From Acidimicrobiaceae bacterium (lineage in GTDB: Bacteria; Actinomycetota; Acidimicrobiia; Acidimicrobiales; RAAP-2), in the NCBI GenBank assembly GCA_003161575.1, contig PMOE01000023.1, positions 1 to 40,611 of the forward strand: DNA of 40,611 nucleotides. Direction: 5' to 3'. The notes under the pieces were generated by a model, which did no database searches, was not told where the DNA came from, and saw nothing but the letters and a program-made list of their open reading frames with translations. How positions within the stretch are numbered: the first letter of the stretch is position 1; the number at the start of each line of letters is the position of its first letter. Below, piece after piece: positions 18,703 to 28,188 of the stretch. A program made the translations under genes and the position numbers.

Positions 18703-21700
18703 ATGACGACAACGACAACGACACCAGCCGCGGCGCCGGCCCCAGCCCCAGAACCCGCCAGCGCGTCGGCGCCAAGTGCCAAGGGTCGGCGGTCCACGGT
18801 CAGCACTGCGGCCCGCCGCCACTCCTACGGCGTCACCGGCACCCTCGAGCACTGCCTCCTCGCCCTGATCGCCTTCGTCCCGCTGCTGGCGGTCGATCCC
18901 GGCATCGTCACGTCTGACACCAAGACCTATTTGTACTTGGACCCCGGGCGTTTCTTGAGCCAGGTGGCCAACATGTGGAACCCGACCGTCGGCCTCGGGA
19001 CGGTCACCCACGAGTACATCGGCTATCTGCTGCCGATGGGCCCGTTCTACTGGTTCTTCTCCGAGGTCCACGTACCGGTCTGGGTGGCCCAGCGCCTCTG
19101 GCTCGGCGGCATCTTGTTCGCGGCCGGCAGCGGGATCCTCTTTTTGGCCAAGGTGCTCAGCCTGCGGGGCCCCGGACGGCTCGTGGCCGCCCTCGCCTTC
19201 ACGCTCTCGCCCTATTTCCTGCAGTACTCGGGTCGGATCTCGGTCATCTTGCTCCCCTGGGCCGGCCTGCCCTGGATGGTGGCCCTGATCGCCCTCGCCC
19301 TGCGGCGGGGCGGCTGGCGCTACCCAGCCCTGTTCGCCTTGGTGGTGGCCCTGGTCAGCAGCATCAACGCCAGTTCGATCATCTACGTCGGGGTGGCCCC
19401 GATCCTGTGGCTCATCTATGCCGTGGTCATCGAGCGCGAGGCGACGTGGCGCCAGGCGGGGCTCACCGCGTGCAAGATCGCGCTGCTCACCCTTTTGTGC
19501 TGCCTGTGGTGGATCATAGGCCTCGAGGTCGAAGCGGCGTATGGCGTCGACGTGCTCAAGTACACCGAGACCGTCCCCTCGACGAGCGAGACCTCGAGCG
19601 CGGCGGAGGTCATCCGGGGGCTCGGCTACTGGTACTTCTACGGCGGCGACCGCCTTGGTCCGTGGACCAACGCGGCGGTCATCTACACCCAGCAGGTCTG
19701 GCTGATCGCCCTGTCCTATGTCATTCCGGTCCTTGCCTTTCTCGCCGCGGTCTTCGTCCGCTGGCGTCACCGGGCCTACTTCGTCGCGTTGGTCGTGGTG
19801 GGCATGGTCCTGTCGGTCGGGGCCCACCCGATCGACAACCCGACGCCGGTCGGTGGGGTGCTCAAGGCCTTCATGACCGACACCACCGCAGGGCTGGCCA
19901 TGCGTTCGACCGACCGGGCGACCCCCCTCGTCCTGCTCGGCCTGGCCCTCCTCCTCGGGACCGGGGTCACCGCGCTGTGGCGACGCGTACCGTGGATCGG
20001 GCTCATCACCGCCATCGTGGTGGCCGGCCTGGTCATCGCCAACAATCCGGCCATGTTCGACGGGGATGCCGAGATTTCGAGCTTCTTCACCCAACCGGCC
20101 ACCCTCCCGAACTACCAGATGCAGGCGATCAACCACCTGAATGGCACCCACCCGAACACCCGGGTGCTCGCCATTCCGGGCAACGACTTCGCCTCGTTCA
20201 GTTGGGGTGACACCGTCGACACGCCCCAGCCGGCCTTCTTGAACCGGCCGTTCGTGACCCGAGAGCAGCAGATCATGGGGTCAATGGCGACGGCGGACAC
20301 CCTCTATGCCATGGACCAGCCCGTCCAAGAAGGCACCGAGAACTGGAGCTCCCTCGCCCCGATGGCCCGACTGCTCAGCGCGGGCGACGTGCTCGTCGAA
20401 TACGACCAGAACTACGGGCACTACGGGGTCCCCCAACCCCAGCTGCTGGCCCCACAGCTGGCGCAGACCCCGGCTGGTTTGTCCGACCCCGTCTCCTACG
20501 GCAGCCCGGTCCCCAACATCTCGAGCACCTCCACGCTCGACGAACAGGACCTGGCGTCTCCGGCCAACCCCGCCTGGCCCGAGCCGCTCACGAGCTACAC
20601 CGTGGACAATCCCCGGCCCCTCGTGCGGGGCGAGTCGAACACCGGGCCGCTTGTCGTGGCCGGCGACGCCGAGGGCCTCGAGAACCTGGCCGGAGCCGGA
20701 CTGCTCGATACCAACAGCGCCATTTACTTCTCCGGCACGCTGGCCAAGCACCCGGCCCAACTCCACCAGCTGCTCGGGGCCGGGGCCGGGCTGGTGCTCA
20801 CCGACACCAACCGCAAACAGGCTTTTCGCTGGGACACCCTCACGGCCAACTACGGCGAAACCGAGACCCCGGCGCAGAACCCGGCCAAGACCGACCTGAG
20901 CGACAGCGTTATCGACCTGTTCCCCGGCACCCCGCTGTCGGCGCATTCCCTGGCCACCTACGTGGGCGCGGTCAACGTCACCGCCTCCTCCTACGGCCAG
21001 ACCATCTCGTACACGCCCGAAGACCGGGCCTACAACGCCATCGACGGGAATCTCGATACCAACTGGGAGACCGGAACTTTCGTGGCCAACCCGTCGGGGC
21101 AGTGGTGGCAGGTCCACTTCACGAGCCCCGCGACCACCGACCACATCACACTGGTCCAGCCGATCACCGGCGACGTGAGCCGCTGGATCACCCGGGTCAC
21201 CCTTTCTTTTAACGGGGGGGCCCCGGTGACCGAGAACCTCGGGCCCTCCTCCCGCGTCGCCGCCGGCCAGGTGCTCTCGTTCCCCCAGCGCAGCTTCTCC
21301 ACGCTCCGGGTGACCATCGACGCCACCAGCAACGACCACGCACCGCCCGCGCTGGCCGCCGGGGTGGGCCTGAGCGAGGTCCAAGTCCCCGGTCAGCACG
21401 TCGTCGAGGTGATCGCAATGCCCGAGGACCTGCTGAAATCGGCTGGCACCGCCTCGCTCGCCAACCGCCTCTCGATCGTCATGAACCGTCAGCGGGTCTC
21501 TCCGTACCCGCCGCGATCTGACCCCGAGACCACCATCTCGCGCGAGTTCACCCTGCCCACGTCGAGGACCTTCACCGTTTCCGGCGCGGCGAGCATCTCG
21601 CCTCTCATCCCTGACGACCAGATCGACCGACTGGTCGGGCGCCCCGGAACCGCGGGCACCGGCATCGTCGCCTACTCGAAGGGCCGTATGCCCGGCTCAC

Positions 21701-23463
21701 TGACGTCGGGGGCGGCCGCAGCGCTCGACGGTAACCCGGCGACCGCCTGGCAGCCGGGGTGGGGGGCGGTCCACCAAAAGGGCCAGTGGCTCGAGTATGC
21801 CCTGCCCCGGCCCGTCACCTTCAATCACCTCAACCTGCAGATCGTCGCCGACGGCCGGCACTCGGTCCCCACCTCGCTCACGGTCAGCACCGAGCACGGG
21901 TCGCGCCAGATCCTGCTCCCGCCCGTCGCCGACTCGGCGACCGCGGGGGCGGTGGCCACGGTGCCGGTCAGCTTCCCTGCCCTCAGCGGTCGCAACGTGA
22001 AGATCACCGTCACCGGGGTGCGACTCGAGTACACGACCAATTTCTACAACGAGGCCAAGATCGCCCTTCCCCTCGGCGTCGCCGAGGTGGGGATCCCCGG
22101 GCTTGTGATGCCCCCGGTCCCACCGGCGGTCCCGGTTGCCTGCCGGACGAACCTGATTTCGATCGACGGCCACCCCGTCGGGGTGCGGATCGTCGGGTCC
22201 AGCGCGTCGGCGCTAGCCAACGGGGACCTGCCGGTGGAGCCATGTGGACCGAGCGCCGGTGGCATCACCCTCGGCCCCGGACCGCACATCGTCGAAACAG
22301 CGCTCGGCCATTCTCCATTGACCGGGTGGAACGTCGATCAGCTGGTCCTCGATTCGGCGCCCGGTGGCGGCCCCGCCCCGCTCGGAGCGGACAACCAGCG
22401 AGGAGCCACCCAACCGGGTCCCGCACCCTCGGTCACCGTCGACTCTGCGGGCACCTCGAGCGAGAGCGTGCAGGTGCGCGGGGCGACCGCCCCCTTCGAG
22501 CTGGTGCTCGGCCAGAGCGTCAACGCCGGCTGGCAGGCGGTGGCCCGTCCGGGTCCGGGGGCCTCGGCGGGCGCTCGATCGGTCAACCTCGGCCCGTCCC
22601 AACTGGTTGACAGCTTCGCTAACGGGTGGCCGGTCAGTGCCGCCCAGTTGCGCGCCCTCGGGGGCAACGGCACCTTCACCGTCTCGATGAGCTGGGCCCC
22701 TCAGTCGACGGTGTGGCTGGGCCTGTTGATCTCCGCGGGCACCCTCGGGCTGTGCGTGTTGTTGGCCGTCGTGCCCCGGCGTTGGCTTCGGTCCCGACGT
22801 CGTGGCGGGAGGCCGACGCGCCGCACGAGGCGTCGCACCCCGCAAGGACCCGCAGCAAGCGTCAACGGCACTCCGGCGGCGGTCCGCGGGGTCGATGCGG
22901 GCACCACCGCGCCAGTGCCGGACGCCCTCGTCGCTCCGGGCGCGCCTTCGCCTCGGCCCACTCCAGACCGGGCCGAGGCGACGTCACCGGTGACGCTCGT
23001 GCTCGGGGCCGGCGACCGGCCCGGCGCCGAGGTCCCCGCCGAGCGGCCCCCGCTGCCCGCCCTTTCCCCCGAGCCGGCGTTGACCGCGCCCTTCGCCCGG
23101 CGGGGTCAGCGCCCGCCGTTGTGGGCCATCGTCCTCATCGCCGCGGCGACCGGCGCGATCGGGGCGGCGGCGGCCGGCCCCCTCGTCGGCCTGGCCGCCG
23201 GCGTCGCCACCGCCGGCGCGTTGCTCGTGCCCCAGGCCCGGGTGGTCACGGCCACCTTGGCGGTCGGACTCCTGATCGCCGCGGCGGTCAGCGTCGTGCA
23301 CGGCCAGGCCCAGCACCCGATCCCGGAGAGCTCGGACTGGCCTTCGGCCTACGAGAACGCCGGGCTCTTGGTCTGGATGGCCGTGGTCTTCTTGGGAGCC
23401 GACGCCGTGGCTGACGCGGCCCGAAGCCTTGCCAAACGACGCCCGAAGCGTCCCAAAACCTAG
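18703..23463 (+). CDS. AftD-like (DUF3367) membrane arabinofuranosyltransferase homologue
   Basis: A 1586-residue membrane protein. The N-terminal third is a GT-C-type module with about eleven hydrophobic segments, beginning CLLALIAFVPLLAVDPGIVTSDTKTYLYLDP, where the early Asp residues are candidates for catalysis. A long extracytoplasmic part follows with two F5/8-type-C (discoidin-like) carbohydrate-binding units, near residues 760-900 (AYNAIDGNLDTNWETG...WWQVHF) and 1000-1110 (ALDGNPATAWQPG...QWLEYALP). The C-terminal region has further membrane segments near 1340, 1475-1530 and 1556 and a basic tail. The order matches mycobacterial AftD (about 1400 residues), which adds alpha-1,3-arabinofuranose to cell-wall arabinan. 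Whether this organism makes arabinan is unknown, so the sugar specificity is not assigned. The ATG at 18703 is used; the earlier open frame is antisense to coaE and the methyltransferase gene. Confidence 0.88.
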   Translation: MTTTTTTPAAAPAPAPEPASASAPSAKGRRSTVSTAARRHSYGVTGTLEHCLLALIAFVPLLAVDPGIVTSDTKTYLYLDPGRFLSQVANMWNPTVGLGTVTHEYIGYLLPMGPFYWFFSEVHVPVWVAQRLWLGGILFAAGSGILFLAKVLSLRGPGRLVAALAFTLSPYFLQYSGRISVILLPWAGLPWMVALIALALRRGGWRYPALFALVVALVSSINASSIIYVGVAPILWLIYAVVIEREATWRQAGLTACKIALLTLLCCLWWIIGLEVEAAYGVDVLKYTETVPSTSETSSAAEVIRGLGYWYFYGGDRLGPWTNAAVIYTQQVWLIALSYVIPVLAFLAAVFVRWRHRAYFVALVVVGMVLSVGAHPIDNPTPVGGVLKAFMTDTTAGLAMRSTDRATPLVLLGLALLLGTGVTALWRRVPWIGLITAIVVAGLVIANNPAMFDGDAEISSFFTQPATLPNYQMQAINHLNGTHPNTRVLAIPGNDFASFSWGDTVDTPQPAFLNRPFVTREQQIMGSMATADTLYAMDQPVQEGTENWSSLAPMARLLSAGDVLVEYDQNYGHYGVPQPQLLAPQLAQTPAGLSDPVSYGSPVPNISSTSTLDEQDLASPANPAWPEPLTSYTVDNPRPLVRGESNTGPLVVAGDAEGLENLAGAGLLDTNSAIYFSGTLAKHPAQLHQLLGAGAGLVLTDTNRKQAFRWDTLTANYGETETPAQNPAKTDLSDSVIDLFPGTPLSAHSLATYVGAVNVTASSYGQTISYTPEDRAYNAIDGNLDTNWETGTFVANPSGQWWQVHFTSPATTDHITLVQPITGDVSRWITRVTLSFNGGAPVTENLGPSSRVAAGQVLSFPQRSFSTLRVTIDATSNDHAPPALAAGVGLSEVQVPGQHVVEVIAMPEDLLKSAGTASLANRLSIVMNRQRVSPYPPRSDPETTISREFTLPTSRTFTVSGAASISPLIPDDQIDRLVGRPGTAGTGIVAYSKGRMPGSLTSGAAAALDGNPATAWQPGWGAVHQKGQWLEYALPRPVTFNHLNLQIVADGRHSVPTSLTVSTEHGSRQILLPPVADSATAGAVATVPVSFPALSGRNVKITVTGVRLEYTTNFYNEAKIALPLGVAEVGIPGLVMPPVPPAVPVACRTNLISIDGHPVGVRIVGSSASALANGDLPVEPCGPSAGGITLGPGPHIVETALGHSPLTGWNVDQLVLDSAPGGGPAPLGADNQRGATQPGPAPSVTVDSAGTSSESVQVRGATAPFELVLGQSVNAGWQAVARPGPGASAGARSVNLGPSQLVDSFANGWPVSAAQLRALGGNGTFTVSMSWAPQSTVWLGLLISAGTLGLCVLLAVVPRRWLRSRRRGGRPTRRTRRRTPQGPAASVNGTPAAVRGVDAGTTAPVPDALVAPGAPSPRPTPDRAEATSPVTLVLGAGDRPGAEVPAERPPLPALSPEPALTAPFARRGQRPPLWAIVLIAAATGAIGAAAAGPLVGLAAGVATAGALLVPQARVVTATLAVGLLIAAAVSVVHGQAQHPIPESSDWPSAYENAGLLVWMAVVFLGADAVADAARSLAKRRPKRPKT

Positions 23464-23470
23464 CGAGCGG

Positions 23471-23495
23471 CCGGGACCCGAGCCATCGGGCCCGG
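23471..23495. terminator. Hairpin between convergent genes
   Basis: Ten base pairs with one bulged A and a GCCA loop lie in the 36-bp gap between the stop codons of the AftD-like gene and the convergent glycosyltransferase gene. No T run is present. It could serve both directions. Confidence 0.4.
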
Positions 23496-23499
23496 GGGG

Positions 23500-24765
23500 T
23501 CAGATCCGGGCGGTGGCCTCGGTGGCCAGGGCCTCGAGGGTGCTGCGGGCGGTGGCGTCCCAGGTGAACCAGCGGGCCCGCTCGTGAGCACCGCGCCCGA
23601 GCCGGGCCCGCAGGGCATCGTCGCCGAGCACTTCGAGCATGGCGTCGGCCTGACCCGCGACGCCGTCGACCAACAGGCCGGTCCGACCATCGAGCACGGC
23701 ATCGCGGTGACCAGCGATGTCGCTTGCCACCGCCGGGGTCCCACAGGCGCCCGCCTCGGTCAGGGTCATCCCCCACCCTTCGCGCAGCGAACAAGAGGCG
23801 ACGAGCCACGCCTTTTGGTACCACTCGACGAGCTCGTCGTCCTCGAGCCGTCCGGGCAGCGCCAGCCAGTCCTCGGCGTGGTGCTGGCGGCGGAGCTCCT
23901 CGAGCGCAGGCCGTTCGTAGCCCTCGCCGATGATGATCGCCTCGAGGGCGGGACAGGACCGCTTGACCCGCACCAGGGATTCGATGAGCCGATCGAAACG
24001 TTTCACCGGGACGAGGCGTCCGACGGCCACGACGAGCGGACGGACCGAGCGCTCGCCCCCGGCCGAGAATCTCGGTTCCACCCCGGGCGGGACCACCGAT
24101 ACCCGAGCGGGGGCCAGTCCCAGCTGCTCGACGATCTCGTCGCGCGAGGAACTTGACAGCGTCACCACCCGACTCTGCCGATAAAAGGGCGGGGCGACCC
24201 GGCTCTCGAGCGCTTCGCCGATCTTGGCCAGCCACCCCGGCAGGACCATGCGCCACATCTCGGCGTGCACGTGGTGGAGGAAGACGATGCGGGGCCCGCG
24301 GTACCAGATCGGTGAGAAGAACGGCATCCCGTTCCATACCTCCACCAGCCCGTCACCAGCCCGCCAGCCGGCCCGTACCCCCTCCCAGGCCACCCCCGGA
24401 AAGACGCCGTAGCGCCCGGACCGCCGCTCCACGTGGTAGCCGGCCCGGGTGATCGAGGCGGGCTGCCCCGGGACCGCCGACGTGCGGAAGGTGACGTCGA
24501 TGCCGGCCTCGGCCCAGAGGCTGGCGATGCGATGGGCGTGCAGTTCGCTGCCGCCGGCCTCGGGGTCGTCGAGGTCCCGCCAGGCGACGAAGTGGATCCG
24601 GCGAAGCCCGGCGTCGTCGGCCATGGCGGCCAAGACGTCGCGGCTCGATGCGTCCCCGGGCGCCCCGTCGGCGTGGTCGGGCGCCGAGCCGGGGACGAGA
24701 ACGTGTGCTTTGTCGGCGCGGGAACCGGTCGCGGCCGCCTGTTGAGTGTTTCGCACCCGGGCCAT
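23500..24765 (-). CDS. Glycosyltransferase family 4 (GT-B fold)
   Basis: A 421-residue cytoplasmic glycosyltransferase. The N-terminal Rossmann domain includes IHFVAWRDLDDPEAGGSELHAHRIASLWAEAGIDVTF (acceptor side). The C-terminal domain contains VVAVGRLVPVKRFDRLIE, AIIIGEGYERPALEEL, and the E-x7-E nucleotide-sugar motif EGWGMTLTEAGACGTPAVAS. These are hallmarks of GT4 retaining transferases. The donor and acceptor sugars cannot be read. The ATG at 24765 precedes about 45 poorly conserved residues; an internal ATG at MADDAGLRRIHF is possible. It follows the flippase gene on the same strand by 125 bp, consistent with a glycan made on a lipid carrier and then flipped. Confidence 0.9.
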   Translation of the reverse strand: MARVRNTQQAAATGSRADKAHVLVPGSAPDHADGAPGDASSRDVLAAMADDAGLRRIHFVAWRDLDDPEAGGSELHAHRIASLWAEAGIDVTFRTSAVPGQPASITRAGYHVERRSGRYGVFPGVAWEGVRAGWRAGDGLVEVWNGMPFFSPIWYRGPRIVFLHHVHAEMWRMVLPGWLAKIGEALESRVAPPFYRQSRVVTLSSSSRDEIVEQLGLAPARVSVVPPGVEPRFSAGGERSVRPLVVAVGRLVPVKRFDRLIESLVRVKRSCPALEAIIIGEGYERPALEELRRQHHAEDWLALPGRLEDDELVEWYQKAWLVASCSLREGWGMTLTEAGACGTPAVASDIAGHRDAVLDGRTGLLVDGVAGQADAMLEVLGDDALRARLGRGAHERARWFTWDATARSTLEALATEATARI

Positions 24766-24890
24766 GGACCCGTTGACCCCCGATCTCGTCCTGCCGGTCC
24801 CCCGGGGGCGAGCGTAGTCCGGCCTCCACAGGCCACGGCGCATCGTTCCCGCTGGTCGCCCGCGACGTGTCGGTGCAGGCGCCCCGGACC

Positions 24891-26456
24891 CTACCGGCGG
24901 CGCACGCGCCGGTGATGGACCTTTGCGAAACCCACGATCGTGGCGGCGGCCAGCGCGGCCTGGACCACAAGGTCGGCCCGGGCGGTGGGCCGTGGGATCC
25001 CGTGGGCCGACGTCACCGCCATGGTCGCAGCGATGGCTCCGATGACGAGCAGCACGGTGATCCAGCGACGACCGACGGCAAGCAGGTACATCGTCAGCAC
25101 CACCGTGGTGCTCAAACAGACCATGGCCAGCACCAAAGGCACAAAGGCCGCCTGAGCACCGAGGTAGCGGGCCGAAAAGACGACGGTGAGAAGGAGGTGG
25201 GGGAAGAACACCGAGAGCACGATCAACAACGTGGCCGGCACGGCCAGCAACAAGAGGGTGACCGCCAACTGGCGCAGCGCGTGGCCCCCCTGGCGCCAAC
25301 GGATCGCCGCTTCGGGCAAGAGATAGCCCCCGAGGGCGATCGCCCCGAACACCAGCGCCTTGCTGGCGACCGAGACCGCGGCGTACGAACCGCTGAGGCG
25401 CGGCGCGTCACGTCCGACCGTGATCACGTCGATGTTCTGGAGCAGCGCCACCATGGCCAGAGCGATGAAGGCCGCACCCAGGTCGGTGACGATGTCTCGG
25501 CGTTGCTCAGAGGGCTCGGAGAGGACCGGGTCGGACCGAAATACCGCGGTCCAGCGCCGGGCCACCCGACCGAACGCCCCCGAACCGAACGGACCGGCGC
25601 GCCTAGCCGGGTCGAGCTCGCCCCGGTCCTCTTCGGCTTGTACCTCGGCCGCCCAGATCCGATCGGCCCGCCAGCGGGCGTGGCAGGCCGTCACGATCTC
25701 GGCGATAAGCACCCCGATGGCCGCCCCCGAGACGCCGAATCCGAGGCCGACCAAGGTGAGCATGGCCACGGTGCGCACCCCCCCTTCGACCAGCAGGTTG
25801 GCCGCCAAGGTCCCGTAGTTGCGGTGGGCCTGCAGCAGCCCGCGGTCGAGGCAGAGCAGGACCCAGACCACCGCCGCGACCAAGATGGCGTCCACCCCGA
25901 CGGCGTTCTTCTGGTTCAAAAACGAGGCCACCGACGGCCCGATGGCCACCACCAGCACCGCCCAGGCGACCACCACGGCGATGCCCTGCCGGTGGAGCCG
26001 CCGAGCCCAGCGCTGCACCAGGTGGGCCGAGCCGCTGCCCCGCCAGGCGGTGATGCGTCGGACCACGGCCACGAGCACGGCCGAACCGGGCATCGAGATG
26101 ATCAAGAACAGTCCGGTGAGCTGGTTCAGTTGGCCGTAACTGCGGTTGGTCAGCAGGCGGGCCAGCAAGACGGTGACGATGACCTGGGTCCCGTTGGCCA
26201 CCAACCCGGCCACGGCCAGGGTTCCCGCCTGGAGAAGCCCGGCCCGCACCGAATCGGGGGCCACGTCCCCTTGTGGCTCGGGCCCGGCAGTGGCGAGCGG
26301 GGGCAGCAACAGCTCGCCCCCGAGAGCGGGCATGACCGAGCTCGGGGCCAGCGAGATCGCCCCGGGGATCCCCTCAACCGCCGCTTCCACCGCCTCGACG
26401 GCGCCGACCGAACCGTCGGGCTCTGGATCCGACGAAGGGTCGGTCTCGCTGCTCAC
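24891..26456 (-). CDS. Oligosaccharide flippase-type (MATE/MVF-like) membrane protein
   Basis: A 521-residue polytopic protein with about 12-14 hydrophobic segments after a 75-residue soluble N-terminus rich in Ala, Pro and acidic residues. The first segment pair (VRAGLLQAGTLAVAGLVANGTQVIVTVLLARLL, then YGQLNQLTGLFLIISMPGSAVLVAVVRRI) resembles Wzx/polysaccharide-synthesis flippases that move lipid-linked sugars across the membrane. DLGAAFIALAMVALLQNIDVITVGRDAP matches the start of the second half of that fold. The GTG start at 26456 lies 6 nt after TACGGT, so it is probably leaderless. It is divergent from the SGNH gene and upstream of the GT4 gene. The direction of transport and the substrate are inferred only from neighbours. 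Confidence 0.84.
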   Translation of the reverse strand: MSSETDPSSDPEPDGSVGAVEAVEAAVEGIPGAISLAPSSVMPALGGELLLPPLATAGPEPQGDVAPDSVRAGLLQAGTLAVAGLVANGTQVIVTVLLARLLTNRSYGQLNQLTGLFLIISMPGSAVLVAVVRRITAWRGSGSAHLVQRWARRLHRQGIAVVVAWAVLVVAIGPSVASFLNQKNAVGVDAILVAAVVWVLLCLDRGLLQAHRNYGTLAANLLVEGGVRTVAMLTLVGLGFGVSGAAIGVLIAEIVTACHARWRADRIWAAEVQAEEDRGELDPARRAGPFGSGAFGRVARRWTAVFRSDPVLSEPSEQRRDIVTDLGAAFIALAMVALLQNIDVITVGRDAPRLSGSYAAVSVASKALVFGAIALGGYLLPEAAIRWRQGGHALRQLAVTLLLLAVPATLLIVLSVFFPHLLLTVVFSARYLGAQAAFVPLVLAMVCLSTTVVLTMYLLAVGRRWITVLLVIGAIAATMAVTSAHGIPRPTARADLVVQAALAAATIVGFAKVHHRRVRRR

Positions 26457-26462
26457 GCCGCC

Positions 26463-26468
26463 ACCGTA
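26463..26468 (-). promoter_or_regulatory. Candidate leaderless -10 element of the flippase gene
   Basis: On the minus strand TACGGT is followed by 6 nt (GGCGGC) and the GTG start at 26456. It shares a 102-bp divergent region with the promoter at 26546. Confidence 0.42.
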
Positions 26469-26545
26469 GCGAGTGTCCACGGAGCGGGACCCCGTCCCCG
26501 GGCCGGGCCGGGGCGTCCCACCGGAGTCGACCCCCACGGCGTCGG

Positions 26546-26551
26546 TACACT
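26546..26551 (+). promoter_or_regulatory. Candidate leaderless -10 element of the SGNH gene
   Basis: TACACT is followed by 7 nt and the GTG start at 26559, which has no Shine-Dalgarno site. Confidence 0.45.
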
Positions 26552-26558
26552 GCCGCGG

Positions 26559-28169
26559 GTGCTCGGCCCCCTCCAGCGCGCCGTGGTACTGGTGTTGGCC
26601 CTCGGTTTGGCCGCCCTGCTGGGCAGCGCTCCCGGCGCGGCCGGGGCCCACACGAACCGCACGGGCACCAACGAGCAGTACCTCGGGGCGCCCGGGTATC
26701 TGATCGTCACCGCTCGGGGCGCGGTCGCCACGTTCGGTGGCGCCGGCTTCGCCGGCGATCTCGCTGCCACCCCCGCCGCACCGGTGCTGGGCGTGGCGAC
26801 CACCGCCGACCGCCGGGGCTACTGGCTGCTCAGCGCCGACGGTGCGGTGCACGCCTTCGGCGACGCCACCCATCGCGCCGCGGCCCGTTCGATGCCCGGC
26901 GCCGTCGCCATCGCCGGCGACCCCGTGACCGGTGGCTACTGGACGGTCGACGCCCCGGGAGATCTCCGAGCGGTCGGCGCCCCGGTGTTCGCCCGACCGG
27001 TGCTTGCCCCGGGCGGTTCCCCGGTGGTCGGGGTGGCCTCGGCGGCCGGCGGTCTCGGGGTCTGGATGGTCGAGCGCTCGGGGGCCGTCATTGCCACCGG
27101 AACGGTACCCACCGTCGCGGCGCCCCAGGTCAGCGCGGCCGCCGGGCCGGTGGTGGCCATCACCGCCACCCCCGACGGTGCGGGCTATTGGCTGGCCACG
27201 GCGACCGGAGCGGTCCTGTGCGCGGGGGATGCCACCACCTACGGGTCGCTCCACGATCCGCGCTCGCCGGTCATCGCCTTCGCCACCACCCCCGACGGTC
27301 GGGGTTATCTGCTGGTCTCGGCCGACGGTTCGGCCGGAGCCTTCGGCGACGCCCGCTTCGCCGGAGACGCCGCCAGCCCGCTCCACCCCCCGCTCTATCC
27401 GGGGGCCCTCCAAGTTCCCCCCACCGAAGCGGTCGGCGCGGTCTTCCAAGCGCGCGGACCCCAACCGGCGCGCCGGGGTCCGTTGCGGGTCACCTTCGTC
27501 GGCGACTCGCTCTCGGTCCAAGTCGCCCGGGACACCCAGCGCTACGCGGCGGTCCACCACCTCGACGTGCGCATCGACGTGGGCGGCATCCTCGGTTGTG
27601 GGATGGTCGGCTCCCTCGCCCTCGCCACGTACTCGAACCCCCGCCCGACTGCTCCGACGCTGCCGGCGTGCGGGCAATGGCTCCAGCAGTACCGCCAGGC
27701 CATCGCCACCTCGCACCCGAACGTGGTCGTCTTGCTGTCGGGGTACTGGGAGAGCCAGCACCACTCCTATGACGGATCGACGGTGGCGGTGGCCACCAGC
27801 GCACCCTTTCGTTCCTACCTCGCGCGGCAGCTGGGGTCCGCGCTGCGCCTGGCCCGGTCCGCCGGGGCCCGGGTGGTGCTGCTCGACGCGCCGTACTTCG
27901 GCGACGGCACCCCTCGGGCCAACGTTGACGCCTGGGACACTCTCGTCGACTCGGCCGGCTCGAGCAGGGTGACCCGGCTCGACTTGCGACGCCTCCTCGA
28001 CCCCGACGGTCGTGTGGCCCCGGTCGTTGACGGGGTCCGGGTTCGAGCGGGCGACCGGGTGCACCTGACGGCGGCCGGGGTACACAGGGTCATCGACCCG
28101 TGGCTGGTCCCCCAACTGCTCGCCGCGGCCCGAACCGATCGCCATGCCATCGGGGTACCCACACCCTGA
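26559..28169 (+). CDS. Secreted protein: six WLL-DG-FGDA repeats plus SGNH hydrolase domain
   Basis: A 536-residue exported protein. Residues 5-30 form a signal peptide (LQRAVVLVLALGLAALLGSAPGAAGA). About residues 45-285 hold six imperfect repeats of roughly 40 residues built on G-Y-W/L-x-V/L...DG-x-V...FGDA (for example GYWLLSADGAVHAFGDA and GYLLVSADGSAGAFGDA), a pattern frequent in Acidimicrobiia surface proteins and propeller-like in character. The C-terminal part is an SGNH/GDSL domain with the nucleophile motif FVGDSLS (about 314-318), GCGMVG, LLSGYWES and the DRVHLTAAG Asp-His pair (about 498-501). The usual block-III GxND is SGYW, as in acyltransferase-associated SGNH domains. Likely an extracytoplasmic acyl- or acetyl-ester hydrolase or transferase acting on cell-surface glycan (inference from fold and neighbours). 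Confidence 0.87.
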   Translation: MLGPLQRAVVLVLALGLAALLGSAPGAAGAHTNRTGTNEQYLGAPGYLIVTARGAVATFGGAGFAGDLAATPAAPVLGVATTADRRGYWLLSADGAVHAFGDATHRAAARSMPGAVAIAGDPVTGGYWTVDAPGDLRAVGAPVFARPVLAPGGSPVVGVASAAGGLGVWMVERSGAVIATGTVPTVAAPQVSAAAGPVVAITATPDGAGYWLATATGAVLCAGDATTYGSLHDPRSPVIAFATTPDGRGYLLVSADGSAGAFGDARFAGDAASPLHPPLYPGALQVPPTEAVGAVFQARGPQPARRGPLRVTFVGDSLSVQVARDTQRYAAVHHLDVRIDVGGILGCGMVGSLALATYSNPRPTAPTLPACGQWLQQYRQAIATSHPNVVVLLSGYWESQHHSYDGSTVAVATSAPFRSYLARQLGSALRLARSAGARVVLLDAPYFGDGTPRANVDAWDTLVDSAGSSRVTRLDLRRLLDPDGRVAPVVDGVRVRAGDRVHLTAAGVHRVIDPWLVPQLLAAARTDRHAIGVPTP

Positions 28170-28188
28170 GGCATCCATTTGCGGGCAT

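Noticed and set aside
24867..28178. Very long open frames on both strands across the flippase and SGNH genes.
   Set aside because: High GC with G/C at third positions removes stop codons from the antisense frame. Homology, signal peptide and promoters support only the two divergent genes ending at 24891 and 28169.
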